The notes under the pieces were generated by a model. The model had not been told where the DNA came from. It ran no database searches and saw only the letters and a program-made list of their open reading frames with translations. 13,261 bases of DNA from an uncultured Ruminococcus sp. (lineage in GTDB: Bacteria > Bacillota > Clostridia > Oscillospirales > Ruminococcaceae): positions 1 through 13,261 of the forward strand of contig CAMNFW010000035.1 of the NCBI GenBank assembly GCA_946537565.1, read 5' to 3'. The translations under genes were made by a program, and so were the position numbers. Every line of letters starts with the position of its first letter. Within the stretch, counting starts at the first letter, position 1. Positions 5,302-12,831 of this stretch are shown here, in pieces.

Positions 5302-6918
5302 TCAGTTCTGGTATCTTGAGCTGACAGCCAGATATTCCTCAAGAGTAAGTCCGGAATCATATATGAGCTTTGCATTCTCCTTGCCGAGATAACGAACGTG
5401 CCAGGGTTCATATTTATATCCTGTTATATTCTGCTTGCCTTCAGGATAGCGAATGATAAAGCCGTACTTCCAGCAGTTTTCAGCCAGCCATATCGCCTCA
5501 GGCGTACCCTTGAAGGAGTCGCTTGCCTGGATAATATCCGCAGCAAGTCCCGTCTGATGCTCGGAATGACCGGGACGTGCAGAATATGTATCTGCCTTTT
5601 CCTGACCGTCTCTTGCAACATAGCTGTTATACAGACTGCTCTGGTAGCTGTACGAACGGTATCCTGAACATATCCACAGGTTGAGACCGTCATTGGCTGC
5701 TGCTTCCTTCATCTCCGCAAAGGCTGCATTGAACTCAGCTGTCAGTCCGCCGGGATCATAGGTTGAAGGAAGCGAAAAGGTCTTATTTACGATAAGTATG
5801 CCATTGATATAGGTCAAGCCGTCCTTCTGGACTATCTCACGGCGTGCAAAGCCTTCCTTCTCGCCGTTTTCCCAGGTCAGAACAAAACGGTTCTTATCAT
5901 AACGTTTTATCTCAGCAGTTTCAGATGTGCCGTCTTCATTTACAAAGCGTATAGTGTTTTCATCTGCATAATAATAAAATGGAGTCTTGACGGTCTCACC
6001 TTTTTTCTGGGACGTACCGGTGTAGTTGTTGATAGTTACATATCTCACGCCTCTCTGACCGGAAACGTAATATGTTCCGGTAAGATCTTCAGTGCCGGCA
6101 TAGTCTGTATTTCCTGCATAGGTAAAATTCTCGGTTCCGGTTCCTGCCCAGCTGAGGTTAAAGTGTGTATCGTCCAGCCATTCTATCTCCGCAGAAGCCT
6201 TGTTTTCGTTTTCAGCGCCCAGGGTAAGCTCAACATTTTTTCCGCTTATATCCATTGTAAAATCTGCGCCCATTCCACTCTCTGCCTTGACGAAATGTCC
6301 GCCGCCGCTGCTAAACCAGAAGTATCTTATGCTGTCATAGCCGCTGCCTATCCACATTCCTTCCGGACACTCCTCGTCCTTCTGCTGGGTGTATTTTTCT
6401 TCACTGAGAAACGTAAAGCTTTCCTTTCCGTCCTGCCAGATTATGTCAAAATGAGTGTCATCTATCCACTTGATATTCGTTACTGTTGCCCAGCCGTTAT
6501 AGCTGAAATTGAAAACCAGCTTCCCATTGGTGAGTATACAGCCAAACTTCACGCTTTCTCCGTCATCTGCGGTATAATCTCCCGATACTCCGTCAAACCA
6601 GAAATATCTCTTCCCTGCATATCCCTCGCCGACCCAGCTTCCTGCCGGCATTTTCTTGTAATATGCTGAGAAATACTGCCTTTGAGCTATCATGTCAAAA
6701 ACGTCCACTGTGCCGTCACCGTTTATATCTCCGTCCAGTTCACCATACTGCGAATTCTTATTGATGAGTCTGTCACTCAGAGCTGTCAGATCAAGATTAC
6801 TCATGATATTGTCGGCGTTGAAGTCATATTTCAGCACAGCACCGTCCGCTGTCATTGTCACCATTCCTGCTCCCAGCACCGCTGCTGCCAGCATTGCCGT
6901 TAACCTGATCTTTCTCAA
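5302..6918 (-). CDS. Secreted dockerin-bearing VanY-type D,D-carboxypeptidase
   Basis: Predicted zinc peptidase that removes the terminal D-Ala from wall peptides outside the cell; 538 residues. Order: signal peptide (about 1-27); type I dockerin with two calcium-loop repeats (about 31-83, DFNADNIMSNLD and DINGDGTVDVFD); three beta-rich repeats (about 93-175, 185-270, 278-360) with recurring GSGY/GEGY, RYFWF and DDTHF stretches; then the VanY domain (about 366-538). Zinc-site motifs are present: SEHQTGLAAD (His454, Asp461) and EPWH (His507). SGYRSYSYQSSLY at about 418-430 is also typical. The TTG at 6916-6918 has AAAGGG 8 nt upstream; a GTG at 6927 overlaps that site and is less likely. Dockerins usually bind cohesins on scaffold proteins; on a wall carboxypeptidase this is unusual. 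D,L- or L,D-specificity cannot be excluded. It follows the ClC gene by 113 nt. Confidence 0.92.
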   Translation of the reverse strand: MRKIRLTAMLAAAVLGAGMVTMTADGAVLKYDFNADNIMSNLDLTALSDRLINKNSQYGELDGDINGDGTVDVFDMIAQRQYFSAYYKKMPAGSWVGEGYAGKRYFWFDGVSGDYTADDGESVKFGCILTNGKLVFNFSYNGWATVTNIKWIDDTHFDIIWQDGKESFTFLSEEKYTQQKDEECPEGMWIGSGYDSIRYFWFSSGGGHFVKAESGMGADFTMDISGKNVELTLGAENENKASAEIEWLDDTHFNLSWAGTGTENFTYAGNTDYAGTEDLTGTYYVSGQRGVRYVTINNYTGTSQKKGETVKTPFYYYADENTIRFVNEDGTSETAEIKRYDKNRFVLTWENGEKEGFARREIVQKDGLTYINGILIVNKTFSLPSTYDPGGLTAEFNAAFAEMKEAAANDGLNLWICSGYRSYSYQSSLYNSYVARDGQEKADTYSARPGHSEHQTGLAADIIQASDSFKGTPEAIWLAENCWKYGFIIRYPEGKQNITGYKYEPWHVRYLGKENAKLIYDSGLTLEEYLAVSSRYQN

Positions 6919-6952
6919 AATTATCACCCTTTCATTTTGTTCTGATACCGCA

Positions 6953-6982
6953 CCTGCATTATCTGAGAGCCAGTCATGCAGG
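6953..6982 (-). other. Stem-loop in the leader of the carboxypeptidase gene
   Basis: CCTGCAT and ATGCAGG (6953-6959 / 6976-6982) pair over 16 nt, and a short CTG/CAG pair can form inside. The hairpin lies about 35 nt upstream of the chosen TTG start. There is no T-run, so it is not a terminator. I found no convincing promoter in this 113-nt gap, so the gene may be read through from the ClC gene. Confidence 0.35.
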
Positions 6983-7031
6983 CTGTCATTTTCACGTTTG
7001 GCTTATGCCTGCCGTTTTTTGCGGTAAACTG

Positions 7032-8309
7032 TCAGTCCTTGTCGCCAATGCGCTTGTTGATATATTTCGTCTTTATCTTTGAATACAGTATCTTCTGCTC
7101 ACTGTAAAGCCCCCTGTAGCCCGAAAGCATATAGCTCACCGCACAGGCAAGGACATAGTAGGATATCCCCTTTCCGCCAAAAAGCTCAACACATAATAGT
7201 ATCGACGCTACCGGACAGTTCGTGACTCCGCAGAATAACGCTGCCATTCCTACTGCCGCTCCCATTGAACAGTCCATTCCCATAAGCGGTGCAAGTACAC
7301 TGCCTAATGATGAGCCTATGAAAAATACCGGAAATATCTCTCCGCCTTTGAAGCCTGATCCCAGCGTCACTGCCGTGAATATCAGCTTTATGGCAAATGC
7401 CGCAAAAAACGGGCTTCTTTCAAAGGCTGATACTATCATCGCTCCTCCTGTGCCGTTATAATCCTGGCTGCCGGCGATCAGCGTCATCAGAACTACCAAT
7501 GTTCCGCCGGCTGCTGCCCGAAGTGCATGATTCTTTATCTTCCTGAATAATGTCAAAGTTCCGCTCATGGCCGCACAGAACACCACGCTCAGCAGTGCAA
7601 ATACTATCCCCAGCAGCACTACTTTAAAATAACTCTGCGGTGTCATCTCCGGTATCTTTACCGTCAATGCCAGCCTTGAAATACCAAAAAGTGACGAAAT
7701 ATAGCTGGCTGTCAGCGCTGATATCACACAGGGTACTATTGCTGAATAATAAAATATCCCTACGCTTATGACCTCCATCGAAAACAGCGCTGCCGTTATC
7801 GGTGTTCCGAATACCGCCGCAAACATCGCACTCATACAGCACATTGTCATTATCCTTCTGTCATCATCGTCCAGTTTGAATCGCCGTCCCGCAAATGAAC
7901 CTAATGCCGCTCCTATCTGAAGCGATGCTCCCTCTCGTCCGCTGGAACCTCCGCAAAGATGCGTGATGATCGAAGCTATGAATATGCAGGCTGCATGACG
8001 GGGTCCCATTTTTTTATTGTCTCTCACCGCCAGCAATACAAGATTCGTTCCCTTGTCGTGGCTGTAATTCATTGCGTCATAAAAATATGCTATCGCCGCT
8101 CCGGCTAATGGCAGAAAATATACCGCCCAGCTGTGTCCGCTCCGGAAATACTCCGCTGCACTGGAGCAAAGATGAAAAAATGTGCCGATAAAACCTATGA
8201 CTATCCCTGACACCAAGCCTATCACCAGCCATTTTATAAAGCTCCTCGCTTCCGGCAGCTCCTCACGCTTAAGCTCCTCTGCCGCATTTCTAAGCAGTCC
8301 GTTGTCCAT
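7032..8309 (-). CDS. ClC-family anion channel/transporter
   Basis: Multi-span membrane protein that moves chloride or a related anion such as fluoride, by channel or H+ exchange; 425 residues, about the length of EriC without a C-terminal CBS pair. Family motifs: GTNLV (87-91) in the place of the first filter motif GSGIP; GGSSGREGASLQIG (120-133), containing the gating glutamate Glu126; FGTPITAALFSME (167-179); GSGFKGGEIFPVFFIG (317-332), in the place of GIFAP. The filter differs from the textbook chloride exchanger (GSGIP, GREGP): here GTNLV and GREGA. Together with KGGE this resembles the SycA/EriC-like branch that includes fluoride exporters, but selectivity is not decided. Starts 1 nt after the DUF4317 stop (TGATATG) without its own clear ribosome binding site, so it is probably translationally coupled. 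No fluoride riboswitch was seen. Confidence 0.92.
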   Translation of the reverse strand: MDNGLLRNAAEELKREELPEARSFIKWLVIGLVSGIVIGFIGTFFHLCSSAAEYFRSGHSWAVYFLPLAGAAIAYFYDAMNYSHDKGTNLVLLAVRDNKKMGPRHAACIFIASIITHLCGGSSGREGASLQIGAALGSFAGRRFKLDDDDRRIMTMCCMSAMFAAVFGTPITAALFSMEVISVGIFYYSAIVPCVISALTASYISSLFGISRLALTVKIPEMTPQSYFKVVLLGIVFALLSVVFCAAMSGTLTLFRKIKNHALRAAAGGTLVVLMTLIAGSQDYNGTGGAMIVSAFERSPFFAAFAIKLIFTAVTLGSGFKGGEIFPVFFIGSSLGSVLAPLMGMDCSMGAAVGMAALFCGVTNCPVASILLCVELFGGKGISYYVLACAVSYMLSGYRGLYSEQKILYSKIKTKYINKRIGDKD

Positions 8310-8310
8310 A

Positions 8311-9441
8311 TCAGTTCAGTGTAACGGGCATTCCGTTGATCTGGATAGTCGGATCGTCTATGTCTATCAGCAGACATCTTCTGCCGTCAACTACACTGGT
8401 GCGGACTTTATCTGCTGCCTCCGGCTTGATGTTTACGGTTATTCCGGGCGAGGTCAGGACTGTTTTATTGTCCACAAGATTTGAAGCCGTCAGCGGTACG
8501 TTTCCGCAGACCTTCTCGTATACCGGCTCCACCATGTCAACTCTCTCCTGAGGAACTCCTATCTCTGTCAGGATATCCTTGATCTTGGCATTGTCGATAA
8601 CAGCCTTTTCAGTATCGTCCTTGCCAGCTGCAACCTCTTCCTTGATCTTATCGTTGACGGTGGTGATGAGCATATAGTCAAGGTCATCGCCTACAACTGT
8701 CTTAAGTATGGAGTTAAAGCTCTCCTTCTCACTCTCCGCTGACATCACAAAATTGCAGCCCAATACATTTTCCACTATTGATATATTCGGCTTCGCTGCG
8801 GATTTTGCATAGTACATCACATGGTTGATGTCGCTGCTTCTGTCACTGAATACAGGATAAAGAAAACCGTCAGAGGGTGCTTTGCTGATGACCAGCTCGG
8901 TGTTTACCTTCTTGGTGATCTCATTGCTCTCAGAATCAAAAACAAAGCCGTCGCTGCGTGTATTTCCGGGGCAGACCGCTGTCAGGATATAACGGTAGAT
9001 CTCGTCCTCGCCCTCAGCAAATTCATCGTTCTTGTCCTTTTTACGGATAGTGTAGGTGCAGTAGGCTGAAATAACTGCAAAGGGTCCTGTATATGAGATA
9101 TTATTGGCTATATGAACCAGATAATTCTCACACATCACCTCGTCCTTAAGCTCTGACTTAAGAAGACTGAACAGCATATTCTGAGGCTGTCCCTCTTCAT
9201 AAGCTTCGTTGGGAAATTCATATTCACAGAAATTCTTGCCAACATTGGTGTTAAGGACTTTTTTCAGTGTCTCTTCATATACATCATGCTCCTCCGCAGG
9301 CATGGTCAGGCAGGAATCCACCCTGTGGAACAGCACGTTTTTTTCCGCATCTATGAAGCCTGTAAGCACTCGCTCCATGATGAAAAATCCGCTTTTATCC
9401 GAAAAATTCTTTTTTATCTCTGAGGTTTCCTTTTTATTCAT
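8311..9441 (-). CDS. DUF4317-family protein of unknown function
   Basis: A 376-residue acidic protein with no signal peptide and no membrane segment, so presumably cytoplasmic. The opening MNKKETSEIKKNF, the EYEFP stretch near 75, DEIYRYILTAVCPG (about 145-158) and the central FSDRSSDINHVMYYAKS (about 200-216) match my memory of DUF4317, a Firmicutes family with no assigned role. No catalytic motif is recognisable. The ATG at 9439-9441 has AAAGGA about 12 nt upstream, a long spacing; no better start exists nearby. Its stop is one base before the ClC start, so the two genes are probably co-translated, but this gives no functional clue beyond a possible shared stress response. It follows nadB by 145 nt. 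Confidence 0.8.
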   Translation of the reverse strand: MNKKETSEIKKNFSDKSGFFIMERVLTGFIDAEKNVLFHRVDSCLTMPAEEHDVYEETLKKVLNTNVGKNFCEYEFPNEAYEEGQPQNMLFSLLKSELKDEVMCENYLVHIANNISYTGPFAVISAYCTYTIRKKDKNDEFAEGEDEIYRYILTAVCPGNTRSDGFVFDSESNEITKKVNTELVISKAPSDGFLYPVFSDRSSDINHVMYYAKSAAKPNISIVENVLGCNFVMSAESEKESFNSILKTVVGDDLDYMLITTVNDKIKEEVAAGKDDTEKAVIDNAKIKDILTEIGVPQERVDMVEPVYEKVCGNVPLTASNLVDNKTVLTSPGITVNIKPEAADKVRTSVVDGRRCLLIDIDDPTIQINGMPVTLN

Positions 9442-9473
9442 TATTAATATGTATCCTTTCTTTCAGGGGGCAG

Positions 9474-9503
9474 AAGGCTGGAGACAATTGCTGTCCCCAC
9501 CTT
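9474..9503 (-). other. Hairpin in the leader of the DUF4317 gene
   Basis: AAGG (9474-9477) pairs with CCTT (9500-9503), and TGGAGACA (9479-9486) with TGTCCCCA (9492-9499), including one G-T pair, around a 5-nt loop. The only bulge is one C at 9478. It ends about 33 nt upstream of the start codon on the minus strand. No T-run follows, so it is a leader structure or a repeat remnant, not a terminator. Confidence 0.5.
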
Positions 9504-9532
9504 AGATCGTCCTGCCTCCTCCGTTATCACAA

Positions 9533-9588
9533 TTTGTAAACTGCAAACCGTAAAATTGTGAATTTTGAATTGTGAACTGTGAATTATT
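9533..9588. repeat. Degenerate heptamer tandem repeat, about eight units
   Basis: Reading the plus strand in steps of seven from 9533 gives tttgtaa, actgcaa, accgtaa, aattgtg, aattttg, aattgtg, aactgtg, aattatt. The central units share the consensus AATTGTG and the outer ones are decayed. The run ends inside the nadB stop codon (9587-9589), so the tandem tract may have defined the end of the gene. It was probably made by slippage; a regulatory role is not shown. Confidence 0.7.
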
Positions 9589-11044
9589 ATTCTATCACTT
9601 CGCTGAGTATTATATATGCTACTGTTACTATGGATTTTGCCAGCACATAATCTGCATTTACAAGATAGTCTCCGCTGAGAAGATCACTGCGTATCTCCTT
9701 TATGCGCTTGTAGCCTTCAACTGCTGCCTCCTTGTCGGGTATTACAAAATAACAGTTCTGGAGTATCCTTCTGGTCTCTGTTCTTATGCCCGACGGGATA
9801 TGGGCTGAACCTATCCGTGGATCAAACTGCGCCTCTTCAAATTCCTTCGGTGCGCTGTCCATTTTCGATGCTATATGCTCTGCTGCACGGCGTGAGAATA
9901 CCAGTGCCTCCAGCAGTGAATTGCTGGCAAGACGGTTTCCGCCGTGTACTCCTGTATGCGAACACTCTCCGCAGGCATAAAGATCCGGCAGACTGGTCTC
10001 GGAATTCTGGTCAACATCTATTCCGCCCATGAGATAATGCTGACATGGGAATATCGGCACCGGCTCCTTCGTCAGGTCATATCCCTGCTGGAGAAGCTTG
10101 CTGTATATCATCGGAAAACGATTTTTCAGAAATTCAGGATCCTTATAGCTTATGTCAAGATAAAAATCATTGTTTCCCTGCTTTCTCGCTTCAAGCACTA
10201 TGGAATGTGCCACTACATCTCTCGGCGCCAGCTCCAGACGCTCGTCATAATTGTGCATGAATCGCTCCTTATGACAGTTGAGAAGATACGCTCCTTCTCC
10301 TCTTACAGCTTCGGATATCAGGAAGCATTCACGGGTAGAACGGTTGTTGAAAGCTGTGGGATGAAACTGCACATAGCTAAGGTTCTTTATCTTTGCTCCC
10401 ATTTCATAGGCAAAGGTTATTCCGTCACCGGTGGCTATCGCTGAGTTTGTGGTGAACTGGTATACTCTTCCGATTCCGCCGGTGGCAAGTATCATGTAAT
10501 GACAGTTCACTGTGCTGTACTTGTCCTGACTGTCCTTAAGAAGCGCTGAATAGCCTGTTGATGTGCGCTTTGTGCTGCATATCATCGTGTTTTCCTTTAT
10601 CGTAACGTTCGGCAGCTTCTGGACATTCCTCAGCAGAGTTTCGGTTATCTCCTTTCCGGTGGTGTCAGCGTGGTGGAAGATGCGGTGACGGCTGTGTCCG
10701 CCTTCAAGAGTGCGGTGATAGGTGCCGTCCGGATTTTTGTCAAAGTCTACGCCCAGCTCAATGATATGCTCGATATCCTTTGCTGCTTCGCTTACAAGGA
10801 TATGAACCGCTTCGTCATTGTTCTTGAAACCGCCGGCAATAAGAGTGTCGTGATGATGATACTCTATCTTGTCGTCAGGTGAATCGTAAACGCCGGCAAT
10901 GCCGCCCTGAGCCAGCGAGGAATTGCACAGGCTCAGCTCACGCTTGCTGACTATCAGAATGTTCAGCTTTGAGGGCAGGCTCAGGGCGGCGTACAAGCCG
11001 GCGGCTCCGCAGCCTGCTATTATAACATCATAGTTTTCTGACAT
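9587..11044 (-). CDS. nadB: L-aspartate oxidase
   Basis: FAD enzyme that oxidises L-aspartate to iminoaspartate, the first step of de novo NAD synthesis; can use fumarate or oxygen as acceptor in the family, fumarate being likely in an anaerobe. It has 485 residues, shorter than the roughly 540 of E. coli, mainly at the C-terminus. Motifs: FAD-binding IIAGCGAAGLYAA (8-20); SSLAQGGIAG (42-51); LEGGHSRHRIFHHADTTG (113-130); VQFHPTAF (225-232); RGEGAYLL (248-255); ELAPRDVV (271-278); PCQHYLMGGI (333-342); ACGECSHTGVHGGNRLASNSLLE (357-379, split by key Gly residues). Glu114, His228, Arg275 and His336 match the known active-site residues. The ATG at 11042-11044 has AAAAGGA about 12 nt upstream. 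No nadA is adjacent; nadC lies about 4.6 kb downstream on the same strand. Confidence 0.95.
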   Translation of the reverse strand: MSENYDVIIAGCGAAGLYAALSLPSKLNILIVSKRELSLCNSSLAQGGIAGVYDSPDDKIEYHHHDTLIAGGFKNNDEAVHILVSEAAKDIEHIIELGVDFDKNPDGTYHRTLEGGHSRHRIFHHADTTGKEITETLLRNVQKLPNVTIKENTMICSTKRTSTGYSALLKDSQDKYSTVNCHYMILATGGIGRVYQFTTNSAIATGDGITFAYEMGAKIKNLSYVQFHPTAFNNRSTRECFLISEAVRGEGAYLLNCHKERFMHNYDERLELAPRDVVAHSIVLEARKQGNNDFYLDISYKDPEFLKNRFPMIYSKLLQQGYDLTKEPVPIFPCQHYLMGGIDVDQNSETSLPDLYACGECSHTGVHGGNRLASNSLLEALVFSRRAAEHIASKMDSAPKEFEEAQFDPRIGSAHIPSGIRTETRRILQNCYFVIPDKEAAVEGYKRIKEIRSDLLSGDYLVNADYVLAKSIVTVAYIILSEVIE

Positions 11045-11065
11045 AATTTATCCACGTCCTTTTCG

Positions 11066-11085
11066 TTCAGAGGCTCCGCTCTGAA
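11066..11085 (-). other. Hairpin in the nadB leader
   Basis: TTCAGAG and CTCTGAA (11066-11072 / 11079-11085) form a perfect 7-bp stem with a 6-nt loop. It lies between the predicted transcription start and the nadB ribosome binding site, so it could modulate translation or mRNA stability. No known NAD-pathway operator was recognised. Confidence 0.45.
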
Positions 11086-11098
11086 AATATATACATTT

Positions 11099-11127
11099 AT
11101 TATATCACATTATTTCTAAAAAGTCAC
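11099..11127 (-). promoter_or_regulatory. nadB promoter
   Basis: On the minus strand a perfect TATAAT (11099-11104) is preceded by TGA, an extended -10. GTGACT (11122-11127, four of six consensus bases) lies 17 nt upstream as the -35. Transcription would start near 11092, giving a leader of about 48 nt with a hairpin. Confidence 0.75.
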
Positions 11128-11174
11128 TACATTTGAAAATAAAAAATATATTCGTCAGTTTTAACAAATGGCAA

Positions 11175-11217
11175 TATCTGCGAAGATACGTTTTTTCGTA
11201 AGCTGCCGCCTATCTTC
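11175..11217. other. Overlapping inverted repeats between the divergent promoters
   Basis: TATCT-GCGA-AGATA (11175-11188) forms a small palindrome, and GAAGATA (11182-11188) can instead pair with TATCTTC (11211-11217). This sits between the nadB promoter and the plus-strand promoter. It is a possible shared operator, with no recognised regulator motif. The rest of the 11128-11285 gap shows nothing else. Confidence 0.25.
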
Positions 11218-11285
11218 ACAATCCCTGCTCCCTCCGCCTGATATCGGCTGAGCTGAGAAAAATATTCTGTTCTGCCCAAAATCTA

Positions 11286-11314
11286 TTGACACGGGTTTGT
11301 TTTCATTTTATAAT
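11286..11314 (+). promoter_or_regulatory. Fully consensus sigma-A promoter of the glycosidase gene
   Basis: TTGACA (11286-11291), a 17-nt spacer and TATAAT (11309-11314) match the consensus at all twelve positions. Transcription should begin near 11321, leaving a leader of about 25 nt before the ATG at 11346. This rules out the upstream TTG at 11286 as a start codon, since it lies in the -35 box. Confidence 0.9.
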
Positions 11315-11345
11315 AATAGTATCATTTAATGAAAGGAATCACACT

Positions 11346-12797
11346 ATGGACAAGCTTTTCAAGTTAACTATGGGCAAGGCTAAGTGCGCTGTCGATTTAG
11401 GCGACGGCAGCGAAAGAGGTGAGTATGTCGATCAGGACTATATCCTCAATAAACTCGGCAGACCCCACCGCAGCATCAGTCTCATGTACTGCTATTACCC
11501 CTTCGACAAGCAGTGGCCCCAGAGGATATCCGAAGCCATGAAGGATGCTCAGGTCTCCTTCCAGTGGGACTATCCCTATGACGACTATTTCACCTATAAA
11601 GGCGGTATCGGCGGTAATACCAGCGGCGAACCCTTTACTTTCATGCGTGATATCAGAAGACACGGTCAGGACGTTACCCTCACCCTCACTATCGACCCAA
11701 AAGTTACTGACGATATGCTCGCTGCTATCGGTAAAGACCTGCGCCCCTTCGGAAGAGTCTTCCTCCGCATAAACCATGAAGCTACCGGCAACTGGTTCTC
11801 ATTCAACAAACGTGCTTCATATCAGGAAGTGGCTGATTTCTATTGCCGTGCCTGCCGTGTCATAAAGGAACAGGCTCCTAATGTGCAGACTATACTCTGT
11901 ATCGGCGGCGTGGAAGATCTCTCAAAAGGCGAAGAGATCGAAAAGGAAAAGGAGTTTTCTCAGGCTGTAAAAGAAACCGATATCTGGTCTGTGGATAAGT
12001 ATATGTCCCTCCACTGGGGCTGGCCCTACGATGTGGCTGAACCCGGCGGTAATTCCCACAAAAGAGGCTCCGTTAAAGAAACCTATGATATGACTAAGGC
12101 AAGCTATGAACGCTTCAGGTTTATCTGCGGTGGCAAGGAAAAGCCCATGGTCATGTCTGAATTCAACTCCGACGGCGATGTCACAGGCGCTTATGAACAG
12201 GCTGAAATGGTAAAGCTGTTCTGCGATATGCTCAAAAATGACAAGGCTGAATGGTTCAGCGGCTTCACCTTCTATCAGTTCCGTGACCGTGGAAGACTCG
12301 GCCTCGAAATTGAAGACCCAAATAATAAAAATGTCGGCATCGAACAGCCGGTTTTACAGACCTATAAGGATATTATCCACGATGAATGGTTCATGCCTTC
12401 CCTCACTCAGGGCAGTGAGCTTGAACTCCCTGTCACCCTTCGCTGGGGCAGCTCTGAGGACGCTGAGGGTATCGCTGTTCCCCTGCACTTCGACGGCGAC
12501 CCGCATTTCTGCGAGGCTGTTTTCGATGAGGACGATGACTCAAATTACATCATGGAGCTGAACGGCCGCTGGTTCTATAAATCCCCCAATGCCAGAACTA
12601 TCGACATGATGAGCGCTTTCTTCAGCAATCACCTCTCTGGCAGCACCGACCTTACCCTTAAAATTTTCGCTCCCCCCGCTTCCGGTGAAAATGACCTCTC
12701 CGCTGAGGACGGTCTCTTCAATTATTACTATACCGTGAAAAAAATCCCGAAGGTGCGTATCCTCTCTTCACCGGTCGAACCCAGCCTCGACAGATAA
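11346..12797 (+). CDS. Cytoplasmic clan GH-A-like glycoside hydrolase
   Basis: A probable TIM-barrel glycosidase, 483 residues, family not certain. The stretch RPFGRVFLRINHEATGNWFSF (split around 133-153) looks like the acid/base region of GH26-like enzymes, with Glu145 the likely acid/base after INH. KPMVMSEFNSDGD (about 266-278) supplies a likely nucleophile, Glu272. FTFYQFRDRG (about 307-316) fits a late barrel strand. Residues about 360-483 form a separate, mostly beta C-terminal part. There is no signal peptide or membrane segment, so the enzyme appears to act inside the cell, perhaps on imported oligosaccharides. The ATG at 11346 has GAAAGGA 8 nt upstream. Codons are rich in C-ending forms (ctc, ccc, ttc). 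ispD follows after 34 nt and is probably co-transcribed. Substrate not inferable. Confidence 0.7.
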   Translation: MDKLFKLTMGKAKCAVDLGDGSERGEYVDQDYILNKLGRPHRSISLMYCYYPFDKQWPQRISEAMKDAQVSFQWDYPYDDYFTYKGGIGGNTSGEPFTFMRDIRRHGQDVTLTLTIDPKVTDDMLAAIGKDLRPFGRVFLRINHEATGNWFSFNKRASYQEVADFYCRACRVIKEQAPNVQTILCIGGVEDLSKGEEIEKEKEFSQAVKETDIWSVDKYMSLHWGWPYDVAEPGGNSHKRGSVKETYDMTKASYERFRFICGGKEKPMVMSEFNSDGDVTGAYEQAEMVKLFCDMLKNDKAEWFSGFTFYQFRDRGRLGLEIEDPNNKNVGIEQPVLQTYKDIIHDEWFMPSLTQGSELELPVTLRWGSSEDAEGIAVPLHFDGDPHFCEAVFDEDDDSNYIMELNGRWFYKSPNARTIDMMSAFFSNHLSGSTDLTLKIFAPPASGENDLSAEDGLFNYYYTVKKIPKVRILSSPVEPSLDR

Positions 12798-12831
12798 TCT
12801 GCGGAAAATCTAACCCGAAAGGAACCTGAAT

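Noticed and set aside
5073..5411. 112-codon minus-strand frame before nadC
   Set aside because: It reads through the hairpin cassette and the end of the carboxypeptidase gene, and has no ribosome binding site or family resemblance.
7032..8310. Fluoride riboswitch for the ClC gene
   Set aside because: The gene starts 1 nt after another coding region, leaving no leader for an aptamer.
11286..11345. 20-codon extension of the glycosidase to a TTG at 11286
   Set aside because: The codon lies in the -35 box of a perfect promoter, so it is not in the transcript.
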